A stretch of 57,221 bases of DNA from Mycobacterium colombiense (GCF_001672755.1 NZ_LZKI01000062.1:1-57221); one strand, 5' to 3'. Counted from the stretch's first letter, positions 9,401-17,638 are shown. Notes: generated by a model not told the origin, from the sequence alone. A program made the numbers and translations.

Positions 9401-10040
9401 CGACCTGTGCGGGGTGCCGGTGGCGGTGTTCCGGTCCGACATGATCCTGGCGCACAGCGACTTCGCCGGCCAGCTCAACGTGCCCGACATGTTCACCCGC
9501 CTGATCCTGAGCCTGGTGGCCACCGGGATCGCACCGCGCTCGTTCTACCAACTCGATGCGTCCGGCAACCCGCAGCGCGCCCATTATGACGGGCTGCCAG
9601 CCGATTTCACCGCCGAGGCCATCACCACCCTCGGGGCCCGCGCCCGGGAGGGCTACCACACCTACAACGTGCTCAACACCCACGACGACGGCGTCTCCCT
9701 GGACACCTTCGTCGACTGGCTCATCGCCGACGGGCACAAAATCGAGCGCATCGACGACTACCGGCAGTGGCTGACCAGATTCACCGAGGCGATGAAGGCG
9801 CTGCCGGAGAAGCAGCGCAAGAGCTCCCTGCTGCCGCTGATGAACGCGTATGCGAAGCCCGGTGAGCCGACGCACGGTACCGGGATGCCCGCCGAAAAGT
9901 TCCGTGCCGCGGTGCAATCCGCGGGCATCGGCAGCGACAAGGACGTTCCGCACGTGACCGAGGCCCTGATCGACAAATACATCACCGATCTGCAGCTGCT
10001 CGGCCTGCTGAGGACGCGCACCGGCGCGCACGCGGGATAA
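6474..10040 (+). CDS. car: carboxylic acid reductase (adenylation-PCP-thioester reductase)
   Basis: A 1188-aa multidomain enzyme that reduces carboxylic acids to aldehydes with ATP and NADPH. Domains in order are: an adenylation domain (about 40-640) with P-loop YTSGSTGAPKGAMY near residue 260 and YGATETGGGIM; a phosphopantetheine carrier domain with LGGDSLSAFSF, where Ser693 receives the arm; and a reductase domain from about residue 780 with LLTGANGYLGRFL and YATSKWAGEVL containing YxxxK. FadD9/CAR of mycobacteria are about 1170 aa. The start is ATG 6474 with GAGAGGAAG about 7 nt upstream. Activation requires a phosphopantetheinyl transferase encoded elsewhere. Its physiological acid is unknown; fatty or aromatic acids are typical. 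Confidence 0.96.
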   Translation: MTETATDSDREQRIAERVEQLYANDPQFRAAASLPDVTDAAHRPGLRLAEVVDTYLSGYADRPALGQRACEVVRDASTGRAATTLLSGFETITYRELGERVAALAAAWQSGLPGGFSPGDFVGVLGFTSIDYVVHYLACIRLGAVFVPLQTSSTAAQLGPIVAETAPRVLAVSVESLRTAVDVVAGAPSVERLVVFDYTSDDDEQRGRYDAARARLRDAGHRAEVVSLSTELESGRRLPPTPAFVPEDGENPLTTLIYTSGSTGAPKGAMYTADMMTRIWQRPHSPSVDIGRPIPAIHLQYMPLSHVYGLEWLIATLSSGGIGYFAAKSDMSTLFDDIGLVRPTALNLVPRVCDMFFRRYRKELDERSGDELSGEQLDEAVKAELRQDFIGGRVISAMCGSAPLSKQMHAFMESLLDIPVADGYGATETGGGIMRSGWIRRPPVMDYKLVDVPELGYLTTDKPYPRGELHLKASNVIPGYFKHPELSAKIFDDEGFYKTGDIMAELEPDHLVYLDRSNNVIKLSQGEFVAVAQLEATFSTSPYIRQIFLYGSSEQPFLLAVIVPNSDAVGDGDARALIADSLQRIAADNHLHPYEIPRDFLLESQRFTRDNGLLSGVGKLLRPALKAHYGDRLDAMYDDIEASHGNQLDELRAASTELPTIDTVRRAAAATLGLPADTALRADAKFIELGGDSLSAFSFATLLSEIFHIDVPVQTIVSPTADLTTIANFVDGERTSVSTRPTFASVHGRGAPVARAADLTLDSFIDAETLAAAPRLPAATGTISTVLLTGANGYLGRFLCLDWLERLAPDGGTVICLARGADPTAGRQRIEAAIDSGDAELSERFRRLADKNLRVLVGDVGAPNLGLDTPTYQRLAESVDLVVHSAALVNHVLPYSQLFGPNVVGTAEIIKLAITKRLKPINYISTVAVTALPDGSFIGEDVDVRSASPSRPLDESYASGYATSKWAGEVLLRQAHDLCGVPVAVFRSDMILAHSDFAGQLNVPDMFTRLILSLVATGIAPRSFYQLDASGNPQRAHYDGLPADFTAEAITTLGARAREGYHTYNVLNTHDDGVSLDTFVDWLIADGHKIERIDDYRQWLTRFTEAMKALPEKQRKSSLLPLMNAYAKPGEPTHGTGMPAEKFRAAVQSAGIGSDKDVPHVTEALIDKYITDLQLLGLLRTRTGAHAG

Positions 10041-10052
10041 GCCGGAAGAGAC

Positions 10053-11411
10053 CTAGTCTCCGGAGACCGCGCCGACACGGCCGCGCGAGCGCGCGAGGAA
10101 GTACAGCCCGAGCACCACCGCCCAGGACAGCAGGCTGAGCCAGAGCTGGCTGCGCGCCGTGTGGTCGAACGCCATTTGCACCAGCACGGCGGTGATTCCG
10201 GTCAGCGTGAGAATCGACAGCACCGGGTAGAACCACATCTTGACCGTCAGCTCTTCCGCGGGGGTGCGGCGGCGCAGGATGATCTGCGACACGGCGATCA
10301 GCCAATAGACGAACAGGATGATGGCGCCGGACGAGTTCAGCAGGAAGAGGAACACCGTGTTGGGCGCGACCCGCGCCATGATGACACATCCGAACCCGAC
10401 CGCCGACGAACACAAGATCGCGAGGTGGGGAACGCCGCGCCCGCTCAGTTTGACCAACCGCGTCGGCGCCTCGCCGCGGTCGGCGAGCACGAACAGCATG
10501 CGTGACGCGGTGTAGAGGCCGGAGTTGAGGCAGGACAGCACCGCGGTCAGGACGACGGCGTTCATCACCTGATCCGCACCGGAAAGCCCCATGTGTTTGA
10601 GTGCGGCCACGTACGGCGAGGCGCCCAGTTCGACGGAGTCCCAAGGCAACAGCACCACGAGCAGGAAGACCGAACCGACGAAGAAGATCCCGATGCGGGC
10701 CACGACCGATCGGGTCGCCTTCTGGACCGCGAGCTCGGGGTCGCGGCTTTCGGCGGCGGCGACGGTGACGATCTCGGCGCCCACCATGGAAAAGATCACC
10801 ACCACGATGGCGGCGAACACCGCGCCGACCCCGTGCGGAAAGAATCCGCCGTGCGCCTCCAAGTTGGCCAGACCGCCGTGATGGCCCGGCACCAATCCCG
10901 CGACGTACACCGTCCCCACCACCAGAAAGATCACGATGGTCGCGACTTTGATTCCGGCGAACCAGAATTCGAATTCGCCGAAGGACGACACCGAGAACAG
11001 GTTGGTCGCGGTCATCAACAACATCAGGCACAGCGACAGCAGCCACAGTGGCGCATGGAACCAGTAGTTGAGCACCTTGCCGCCGGCGACCGCCTCGAAG
11101 CCCACCACGATCACCCAGAAGTACCAATACAGCCAGGCGACCGAGAATCCCGCCCAGCCGCCCAGGGCCTTGGCCGCGTAGTCGGCGAACGATCCGGTCG
11201 ACGGGTTGGCGGCCGCCATCTCACCCAGCATCCGCATCACCAGGACGATGAGCAGGCCGCACAGCGCATAGGTGAGGAACGCGGCCGGGCCGGTGTCCTT
11301 GATCACCACGCCGGACCCGACGAACAGGCCGGCGCCGATCACGCCACCGAGGGCGATCATGCTGAGCTGCCGCTGCGACAGTCCTTGGCGCAGTTGCGGA
11401 TTGCTAGCCAT
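10053..11411 (-). CDS. gabP: GabP-like amino acid permease (APC superfamily)
   Basis: A 452-aa polytopic permease with about 12 membrane helices. The N-terminus SMIALGGVIGAGLFVGSG is the hallmark of the amino acid transporter family, with GFEAVAGGKV in helix 3 and a conserved MLGEMAAANPSTGSF loop. Relatives import GABA, aromatic or basic amino acids; the substrate cannot be read from sequence. It matches the position and orientation of Rv0522 relative to hemL, except that a metabolic block now separates them. It converges with the carboxylic acid reductase gene, with only 12 nt between stops. It lies 56 nt downstream of the MHS transporter and may share its transcript. Confidence 0.9.
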   Translation of the reverse strand: MASNPQLRQGLSQRQLSMIALGGVIGAGLFVGSGVVIKDTGPAAFLTYALCGLLIVLVMRMLGEMAAANPSTGSFADYAAKALGGWAGFSVAWLYWYFWVIVVGFEAVAGGKVLNYWFHAPLWLLSLCLMLLMTATNLFSVSSFGEFEFWFAGIKVATIVIFLVVGTVYVAGLVPGHHGGLANLEAHGGFFPHGVGAVFAAIVVVIFSMVGAEIVTVAAAESRDPELAVQKATRSVVARIGIFFVGSVFLLVVLLPWDSVELGASPYVAALKHMGLSGADQVMNAVVLTAVLSCLNSGLYTASRMLFVLADRGEAPTRLVKLSGRGVPHLAILCSSAVGFGCVIMARVAPNTVFLFLLNSSGAIILFVYWLIAVSQIILRRRTPAEELTVKMWFYPVLSILTLTGITAVLVQMAFDHTARSQLWLSLLSWAVVLGLYFLARSRGRVGAVSGD

Positions 11412-11467
11412 TCCGGATCACGCTTGTTACCACAGCACATCGGTGACCCAGATGCCAGCGGCGTCGC

Positions 11468-12820
11468 CTAAAGGTACAGGTCGCGATCGCGGATCAGCGC
11501 CGTGGCGATCACGCTGATCACCGCCGTGGCGACCAGATATCCACACGCCAGCCAGGGCGCACCGCCGAGCGCCGCGATCAGCGCGGTCAGGATCATCGGG
11601 GTCACCCCGGAGGCGTAGATGCCCGAGACCTGGTAGACGAACGACAATCCCGTGTAGCGCGTGTTCGTGGGATACAGCGCGGAGTACAACGTGCCCTGTG
11701 CGCCGTAGAACAGCGCGTGCACCGCGCCGAACACGACGATCATGGCCAGCCCGAACCACGCCAGGTCCTTGGTGCCGAACAGGGCGAACGCCGGAAAAGC
11801 CGCCAGGCCGTAGCAGGCGATGCCGGCCAGATACACCCGGCGCGCACCGAAGCGCTCGGTCAGTCGGCCCGACACCGGCAGCAGCACCGCCATCACCAGC
11901 GCGGCGATGGTCACCACCACCAGCACCGACACCCGATTCAGTCCGAGGGCGCCGGTGGCGTAACTGATGGCGAAAACACCCCAGGTGTTGAACGCCGAGC
12001 CCTCCGCCCACCGCGACAGCAGGCCCAGCACGGTGTTGCGCCGCGACCGCGGCTCGCGGACGATGTCGCGGATCGGCACGGTGGACGCGGCCTGCAGGTC
12101 CTGCAGTTCGCGGAACGCCGGTGTCTCGTCGACCCGCAGCCGGACCACGATGCCGATCACGACCAACAGCAGGCTCAGCAGGAAGCCGATGCGCCAGCCG
12201 TAGGAGAGGAACCGCGCCGGCCCCAAAACGACTTGCAGGACAGCGAATATGCCGGTGCCCAGGGCGAGGCCCAGCGCCAAACCGATTTGCGGGATCGCCC
12301 CGAAGCGCCCGCGCCGGTCGCCGGGGCTGTGTTCGACGGCCAGCAGCACCGCCCCGCCCCACTCGCCGCCGAGCGCGAAACCCTGCAGCACCCGCAAAAC
12401 CAGCAGCAGCACCGGCGCCCACGCGCCGATCTGCGCGGCCGTCGGCAACACCCCGATCAGCGCCGTCGCGCCGCCCATGATGAGCATGGTCAGCGCCAGG
12501 CTGCGCTTGCGGCCGATCCGGTCGCCGATGTGGCCGAACACCAGGCCGCCGATGGGACGCATGACGAACCCGACGGCGAAGGTCGCGAACGCCAACAGTG
12601 TTCCCACCAAAGAACTCTCGTTGGGGAAGAACACCTTGTTGAACACCAGGCCGGCCGCGGTGGCGTACAGGAAGAAGTCGTACCACTCGACAGTGGTGCC
12701 CAGCAGGCTCGCCGCGACGACGATGCGCAACCGCCGGCGCTGCTGCTCGGAGGATTCGTCGACCGCATCGGGCACCGCAACCCCGGCGCCGGGCGCGGGG
12801 GCGGGCAAGGTTGCTGCCAC
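11468..12820 (-). CDS. MFS transporter, metabolite:H+ symporter (MHS/ShiA-ProP-like)
   Basis: A proton-coupled importer with 12 predicted helices. TVEWYDFFLYATAAGLVF in helix 1 and GHIGDRIGRKRSL in the first cytoplasmic loop define the MHS family, which imports osmolytes and organic acids such as proline betaine, shikimate or citrate. GTG at 12820, 5 nt after the ssuD stop, is preferred: 450 aa. An ATG at 12895 lies inside ssuD and would add 25 residues of low-complexity sequence. Tight linkage to ssuD suggests it could import a sulfonate or related organosulfur compound, in place of the usual SsuABC ABC transporter. That substrate is an inference. Confidence 0.88.
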   Translation of the reverse strand: MAATLPAPAPGAGVAVPDAVDESSEQQRRRLRIVVAASLLGTTVEWYDFFLYATAAGLVFNKVFFPNESSLVGTLLAFATFAVGFVMRPIGGLVFGHIGDRIGRKRSLALTMLIMGGATALIGVLPTAAQIGAWAPVLLLVLRVLQGFALGGEWGGAVLLAVEHSPGDRRGRFGAIPQIGLALGLALGTGIFAVLQVVLGPARFLSYGWRIGFLLSLLLVVIGIVVRLRVDETPAFRELQDLQAASTVPIRDIVREPRSRRNTVLGLLSRWAEGSAFNTWGVFAISYATGALGLNRVSVLVVVTIAALVMAVLLPVSGRLTERFGARRVYLAGIACYGLAAFPAFALFGTKDLAWFGLAMIVVFGAVHALFYGAQGTLYSALYPTNTRYTGLSFVYQVSGIYASGVTPMILTALIAALGGAPWLACGYLVATAVISVIATALIRDRDLYL

Positions 12821-12825
12821 GGCCG

Positions 12826-13971
12826 TCAGTGCGCCGAGGCGACCGCGAACGGCGTCGCCGCTGCGGGATGGGACTGGCGGTTGGGGTGCCGCCACAAGCC
12901 CATCCGTTCGAGCAGCGGCAGGACGCCCTCACCGAACCAATAGGCCTCTTCCAGATGCGGATATCCCGACAGGATGAAGTGGCTGATGCCCAATTTGGCG
13001 TATTCGGCCAGCCGCTCGGCGACCTCGGCGTGCGAGCCGACGAGGGCGGTGCCCGCTCCCCCGCGAACCAGGCCCACCCCGGCCCACAGGTTGGGCGCGA
13101 CCAGCAGTTTGCTGCTGTTGCCGCCGTGCAGGTCCAGCATGCGGCGCTGGCCTTCGGATTCGCTGCGCGCCAGGCTGGCCTGCACCCGCTCGACGTCCGC
13201 CGGGTCGATCGCGGCCAGCAACCGCTCGGCCTCGGCCCACGCCTCGGCGGCCGTGTCGCGGCTGATCACGTGAATTCGCAAGCCGTACTGCAGGATCCGG
13301 CCTGCATCGACGGCCAGACCGCGGACCCAGTCGAGCTTCTTGGCGACCGCGGTCAGCGGCTCGCCCCAAGTGAGATACACGTCGGAGTGCTGCGCCGCCA
13401 CCGGTCCGGCCGCTGCCGAGGACCCGCCGAAGAACACCGCCGGGATCGGGTCTGGCGGGTTGTTCAGCTGGGCGCCCTCGACCTGAATGTGTTCGCCCGC
13501 AAAGCTAACCGGCTCCCTGGAGGTCCACAGCCGGCGCACCACGTGCAAGAACTCGGCGGTGCGGGCGTAGCGCGCCTCCTTGTCCAGGAAGTCCCCGTAG
13601 GCCCGTTGCTCGTGTGGTTCGCCGCCGGTGACCACATTGAGCAGCAGCCGCCCCTCCGAGTGCCGCTGGAACGTGCCGGACATCTGCGCGGCCAGCGTCG
13701 GACTCAGCATCCCGGGACGGAACGCAACCAAGAACTTCAGCGTCTCGGTCGATTCGACCAGCATCGCCGTCGTCAACCACGCGTCCTCACACCACAATCC
13801 GGTGGGCGTGAGGACCGCTTCGAAACCGTTGTCCTCGGCGGCCGTGCAGATCTGGTGCAGATATTTCAGCGTGGCCGGCCGGTCGCCGGACATCGCCGTG
13901 CCGTGTCCGCCCGCGACCAGATTCCGCGAATCGCCGTAGGTCGGCAGAAACCAATGAAACGCGAGACTCAA
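12826..13971 (-). CDS. ssuD: FMNH2-dependent alkanesulfonate monooxygenase (SsuD)
   Basis: SsuD cleaves alkanesulfonates to aldehyde and sulfite with FMNH2 and O2, supplying sulfur. The protein is 381 aa, equal to E. coli SsuD. Family motifs include FHWFLPTYGDSR at the N-terminus, PTGLWCEDAWL, LKFLVAFRPGMLSPT, NVVTGGEP, VFFGGSSAAA, DVYLTWGEP and NLWAGVGLVRGGAGTALVG. I chose TTG at 13971 with AGAGGA about 7 nt upstream because it begins exactly at the conserved N-terminus. The frame stays open upstream, but that part is not SsuD-like. No ssuE-type flavin reductase is adjacent, so reduced flavin must come from elsewhere. It is first in a unit with the MHS transporter. Confidence 0.93.
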   Translation of the reverse strand: MSLAFHWFLPTYGDSRNLVAGGHGTAMSGDRPATLKYLHQICTAAEDNGFEAVLTPTGLWCEDAWLTTAMLVESTETLKFLVAFRPGMLSPTLAAQMSGTFQRHSEGRLLLNVVTGGEPHEQRAYGDFLDKEARYARTAEFLHVVRRLWTSREPVSFAGEHIQVEGAQLNNPPDPIPAVFFGGSSAAAGPVAAQHSDVYLTWGEPLTAVAKKLDWVRGLAVDAGRILQYGLRIHVISRDTAAEAWAEAERLLAAIDPADVERVQASLARSESEGQRRMLDLHGGNSSKLLVAPNLWAGVGLVRGGAGTALVGSHAEVAERLAEYAKLGISHFILSGYPHLEEAYWFGEGVLPLLERMGLWRHPNRQSHPAAATPFAVASAH

Positions 13972-14415
13972 TTCACAATCCTCTTTCGTTCCGCTTTCGC
14001 CCCTGCGCACGCCGGACTCCATCCTTCTGAAGTCCGCGCCGGCGAGGGAGGGTTGAAACCTGCGAGATTGCATCCCCGGCCGGACACCGCCTTCTGCGCG
14101 GCAGCCGCCGGTCGCGCGCGCCGGGCCGCGACGGCGAGGCGCCGGGCGGGCGGCCGGCGTCACCGCGTCTCCCGCTGTCCCAGAAGGCAATACGATCGCA
14201 ATGTTTCGCGCGGGGGTAACCGGCGGATTCGGCGCTACGATGATCACGATCTCGTGCGATGCCGCAACTCGGCGCCTACATGGGCGCCGGGCGACGGGTC
14301 GGACTGCCGCAAAGATCACCGCTTCGGCACCGGAAGATCACGTCGGATCACACAATGCTTCCAATACGGCGTGGCTCGGCGGGTAATCCCCGCTCAGCGC
14401 GGCATTATTGCGATC
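13972..14415 (+). other. 444-bp intergenic region between divergent ssuD and esterase genes
   Basis: No convincing gene is seen here. The segment holds the divergent promoters of ssuD (minus) and the Tat-exported esterase (plus). On the ssuD side there is a GC-rich leader with several short inverted repeats, for example CGGACT/AGTCCG arms around 14010-14035. This is compatible with structured RNA but without a recognisable sulfur riboswitch core. Confidence 0.6.
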
Positions 14416-15279
14416 ATGCCTGACCTCACACGCCGAGCGGTGCTCCGGATGGGCGCCGGTGCCAGCCTCGGAGCCGCCGGCGTGCTCTCGTTCAGCAGCC
14501 TGCTGGCTCCTGCCGCCTCGCGCGCCGCGACGCTGCCGCAGGCGCCCGCGCCGTTCGAGCCGCCGACGGCGGGCAAGGCGCTGCCGACCCGGCTCACCGG
14601 GTCGTTCGTGTCGGCGGCCCGCGGCGGGATCAAGACCAACTACGTGATCGCCATGCCGCCGGGCCAGACCGGTTCGCTGCGCCCGGTGATCGCACTGCAC
14701 GGCGTGGACGGCGACGCCAACCAGATGCTCGATATGGGCGTCCCGGACGGGCTGGCCCAACTGGCCAAGGAGGGCAAGCCGCCGTTCGCGGTGGTCGGCG
14801 TCGACGGCGGCAACACCTACTGGCACAAGAGGACTTCCGGCGAGGACTCCGGTGCGATGGTGCTCGACGAGCTGCTGCCGATGCTGTCCACCATGGGCTT
14901 CGACACCTCCCGGGTCGGTTTCATGGGGTGGTCGATGGGCGGATACGGGGCTCTTCGCCTGGGCGCCAAGCTGGGGCCGGCGCGGACCGCAGGCATCTGC
15001 GCGATCAGCCCGGCGTTGTACACCTCCTATCCGCTGAGCGCGCCCGGGGCGTTCGACAGCAACGACGACTTCGTGCAGAACAGCGTGCTGGGCCTACCGG
15101 CGCTGAATGCGATTCCGCTGCGCGTGGACTGCGGCAACTTCGACCGCTTCTATTTCGCCACAAAGCAATTCGTCTACCAGTTGAAGACCCAACCGGCGGG
15201 CAGCTTCTCCCTCGGCGGACACGACATCGCCTACTGGCGCAGTCAACTGCCCGGTGAACTGGCCTGGATGGCGACCTAG
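14416..15279 (+). CDS. Tat-exported alpha/beta-hydrolase (esterase family, antigen 85/MPT51-like fold)
   Basis: A 287-aa protein, probable counterpart of Rv0519c. The N-terminus has a twin-arginine signal (LTRRAVLRMGAGASLG, then a hydrophobic stretch ending near APAASRA), so it is exported folded. The catalytic serine is in GWSMGGYG (Ser173, GxSxG), with a likely catalytic His near the end in LGGHDIAYWRSQL and an Asp between. The fold resembles the esterase D/mycolyltransferase group. Without the Ag85 substrate motifs I cannot call a mycolyltransferase. It lies 9 nt before the large acyltransferase on the same strand, which suggests they act together on envelope esters. Confidence 0.85.
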   Translation: MPDLTRRAVLRMGAGASLGAAGVLSFSSLLAPAASRAATLPQAPAPFEPPTAGKALPTRLTGSFVSAARGGIKTNYVIAMPPGQTGSLRPVIALHGVDGDANQMLDMGVPDGLAQLAKEGKPPFAVVGVDGGNTYWHKRTSGEDSGAMVLDELLPMLSTMGFDTSRVGFMGWSMGGYGALRLGAKLGPARTAGICAISPALYTSYPLSAPGAFDSNDDFVQNSVLGLPALNAIPLRVDCGNFDRFYFATKQFVYQLKTQPAGSFSLGGHDIAYWRSQLPGELAWMAT

Positions 15280-15288
15280 CAGACGCAG

Positions 15289-17454
15289 ATGACACTTCGG
15301 GAGGAATCAGTCGCCGGCAGCCCACACCCACCTGCGCGGCGGACTTCCCGAAGCGGATTCCGGCCCGACATCGAGGGGCTGCGCGCCGTCGCGGTGATCG
15401 CCGTCGTGCTCTACCACGCGGGCATCCCGGGAATCACCGGCGGCTACATCGGCGTGGACGTCTTCTTCGTCATCTCCGGCTTCCTCATCACCGGGCTGCT
15501 CTTTCGCGAGGCGAGCACCACGAATACCGTTCGGCTGGGCCGGTTTTACGGTGCGCGCGCCCGGCGGCTGCTGCCGGCCGCGGCCATCGTCGGCACCGTC
15601 ACCGCGATCGGCGCGGCCGCGGTGCTACCCCCGCTGCAGGCGCGCAGCGTGTTTCTCGACGGCATCGCCAGCGCGCTGTACGTCGGCAACTACCGCTTCG
15701 CGCAGCGGGGCACCGACTACCTGGCCTCCGACGCCCCGTCGCCGTTCCAGCACTACTGGTCGCTGGGCGTGGAAGAACAGTTCTACCTGGTGTGGCCGAT
15801 GCTGATCATCGCCGTCGCCTGGTCGGTCCGGCGCATCCCCCTGCTTCGCGGGGTTGCGATGCGCGCGACCCCGTATGCGGTGGTACTCGCGGTGGTCGCC
15901 GCGGCGTCGTTGACGGCGGGCGCGCTGTGGACCCGCACATCACCGTCGTGGGCGTTCTTCTCGCTGCCCACCCGCGCCTGGGAACTGGCCGCCGGTGGCC
16001 TGGTGGCCTTGACGCTGCAGCAGTGGCGCCGGCTGTCGCTGCGGACCGCGTCGATCGCCGGCTGGGGCGGTCTGGCGTTGATCCTGCTGACCTGCACCCA
16101 ACTCGACTCCCACACCCCGTATCCCGGCACCGAGGCGCTGCTGCCGGTGCTGGGCACCGCGCTGATCATCGGCGGCGGCGCCGGCACCGGCGGGCTCGGG
16201 CCCGGTCGCCTGCTGTGCCGGCCGGCGATGCGCGCCATCGGCCGGATCTCGTACTCGTGGTACCTGTGGCACTGGCCGGTGCTGCTGCTGATGCCCGCGC
16301 TGCTGGGCGAGCCCGCGGGGATGCCGGCCGGGCTCAGCGCCACGGCCGTCTCCGCCGGGCTCGCCGTCATCACCCTGCACCTGGTGGAGAACCCAGGCCG
16401 CTTCGCCGCGGCGCTGCGCCGGTCGGCGAAAGTCAGCCTGGCCGTGGCGGGGGGCGCCAGTGCCGCCACCGCGTGCGCATGCCTGCTGCTGCTCAACGTG
16501 ATCCCGGCCCCGGTCGGCCACGGGGTGGCCGCCCCGCGGGCCAACATCATTGCGACGCCCCCGGCCAACGTCCCCGCCGTCAGCCCCGAGGAGGCGGCGG
16601 TGCGTCAGGCGTTCGACCAGGCGCGCGTTGCGCTCGCGGCGGCCGTCGGCCTGCGAGCCGTCCCGTCGAACCTGGACCCGCCGCTGGCCAAGGCGCCCGC
16701 CGATAAGGCCGCCGTGTTCGTCAACGGCTGCGTGCGTTCCTGGCGCGACGTCGGACAAAGCGAGTGCGCGACGGGCGACACCGCCTCGCCGACCACCGTC
16801 GCCCTGATCGGCGACTCGCACGCCGCCATGTGGAATCCGGCCTTCGAGCAGCTCGCCGAGCAGCGGCACTGGCGGCTGGAGACGCTGGCCAAAGTGACCT
16901 GCCCGCTGCAGGACCTGCACATCACCAGCCCGTATCTGGGCCGCGAATACACCGAGTGCGAACAGTGGCGCACCCAGATCATGGGCCGGATGAACGCCGA
17001 ACATCCGCGGCTGATCGTGCTGGACATGAGCCGGCGCTACGGCGGGGACTTCGGCTTCACCTCCTACGACCCGGCGTGGATCGACTCCCTGGGACGCACC
17101 GTGGCGCAGCTGCGCGACACCGGCGCGAGGGTCCTGGTGCTGGGGCCCGCCCCGGACCCGCACTCGGCCGCGCCGGCATGCCTGTCCGCCCACCTCGACG
17201 ACGTGAACGCTTGTACGCCAACCAAACCCGCGGCGGTGGACGGCGACGGGATCGTCGCCGAGCAGGCGGTGACGGCCCGCAGCGGCGGCCACTACGCCGA
17301 TTTGACCGATATGTTCTGCACCCCTGACCGCTGCCCCGTCATCGTCGGCAACACCTTGGTGTTCCGCGACGACAACCATGTGACAACCGAATACGCGCGG
17401 TTGGTGGCACCGCTGATGGGTGCGCTCGCGGACCGCGCCCTGGCGAACGGGTGA
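15289..17454 (+). CDS. OafA/YrhL-type O-acyltransferase with C-terminal SGNH domain
   Basis: A 721-aa membrane enzyme. Residues about 25-400 form the acyltransferase-3 domain with ten or so helices: FRPDIEGLRAVAVIAVVLYH with the functional histidine, IGVDVFFVISGFLITG, and EEQFYLVWP. After a linker rich in Ala and Pro, the C-terminal part has SGNH block I IGDSHAAMW (Ser510) and the catalytic DDNH near residue 695. Such fused proteins transfer acyl groups from a cytoplasmic donor across the membrane to exported glycans or lipids. Mycobacterial relatives include Rv0111 and Rv1565c. ATG 15289 is used. With the neighbouring esterase and SGNH hydrolase it forms an envelope-acylation cluster; the acceptor is unknown. 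Confidence 0.92.
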   Translation: MTLREESVAGSPHPPARRTSRSGFRPDIEGLRAVAVIAVVLYHAGIPGITGGYIGVDVFFVISGFLITGLLFREASTTNTVRLGRFYGARARRLLPAAAIVGTVTAIGAAAVLPPLQARSVFLDGIASALYVGNYRFAQRGTDYLASDAPSPFQHYWSLGVEEQFYLVWPMLIIAVAWSVRRIPLLRGVAMRATPYAVVLAVVAAASLTAGALWTRTSPSWAFFSLPTRAWELAAGGLVALTLQQWRRLSLRTASIAGWGGLALILLTCTQLDSHTPYPGTEALLPVLGTALIIGGGAGTGGLGPGRLLCRPAMRAIGRISYSWYLWHWPVLLLMPALLGEPAGMPAGLSATAVSAGLAVITLHLVENPGRFAAALRRSAKVSLAVAGGASAATACACLLLLNVIPAPVGHGVAAPRANIIATPPANVPAVSPEEAAVRQAFDQARVALAAAVGLRAVPSNLDPPLAKAPADKAAVFVNGCVRSWRDVGQSECATGDTASPTTVALIGDSHAAMWNPAFEQLAEQRHWRLETLAKVTCPLQDLHITSPYLGREYTECEQWRTQIMGRMNAEHPRLIVLDMSRRYGGDFGFTSYDPAWIDSLGRTVAQLRDTGARVLVLGPAPDPHSAAPACLSAHLDDVNACTPTKPAAVDGDGIVAEQAVTARSGGHYADLTDMFCTPDRCPVIVGNTLVFRDDNHVTTEYARLVAPLMGALADRALANG

Positions 17455-17521
17455 GCGGGAATGAACTTCTCATGCCTGACCAACGTCAGATCAGTGAAGG
17501 GTTTTTGGAGGTTTTAGGGTC

Positions 17522-17638
17522 ATGTCTTCGCTGTTGCTGGTCTGCATCGCAGTAGCCGCGCCCTTCGCCGGGATCGCCTTCCTCCACGTGCAAGACCGCT
17601 TGGAGCGGTGGGACTACGAACGGCACGCGAACGACTGA
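17522..17638 (+). CDS. 38-residue single-span membrane microprotein
   Basis: A short frame from ATG 17522 with an excellent ribosome site: GGAGG about 12 nt upstream. The product starts MSSLLLVCIAVAAPFAGIAF, a single membrane helix, followed by a polar tail HVQDRLERWDYERHAND. The hydrophobic-then-charged design, strong Shine-Dalgarno and clean stop argue that it is real. I have a vague memory of similar short mycobacterial proteins but cannot name one. It lies 67 nt after the acyltransferase on the same strand, so it could be a small subunit or regulator of that membrane enzyme. Confidence 0.65.
   Translation: MSSLLLVCIAVAAPFAGIAFLHVQDRLERWDYERHAND

Noticed and set aside
10040..10075. Terminator between the carboxylic acid reductase and gabP genes
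   Set aside because: The complementary arms around CTAG are bulged and lack a T-tract.
12821..12895. ATG start of the MHS transporter inside ssuD
   Set aside because: It would add 25 residues of no family character and overlap ssuD by 70 nt; GTG 12820 fits spacing better.
13980..14110. SAM-type riboswitch in the ssuD leader
   Set aside because: A CAACCCTCC stretch and small hairpins are present, but the conserved core pairs of SAM-I or SAM-IV could not be arranged.
13972..14319. N-terminal extension of SsuD to an upstream start at 14319
   Set aside because: The added 116 residues are low complexity and absent from the family; TTG 13971 with AGAGGA gives the standard length of 381 aa.
12811..14415. 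Plus-strand open frame running into the Tat esterase gene
   Set aside because: It is antisense to ssuD and the esterase begins with its own twin-arginine signal at 14416, so the upstream part is not coding.
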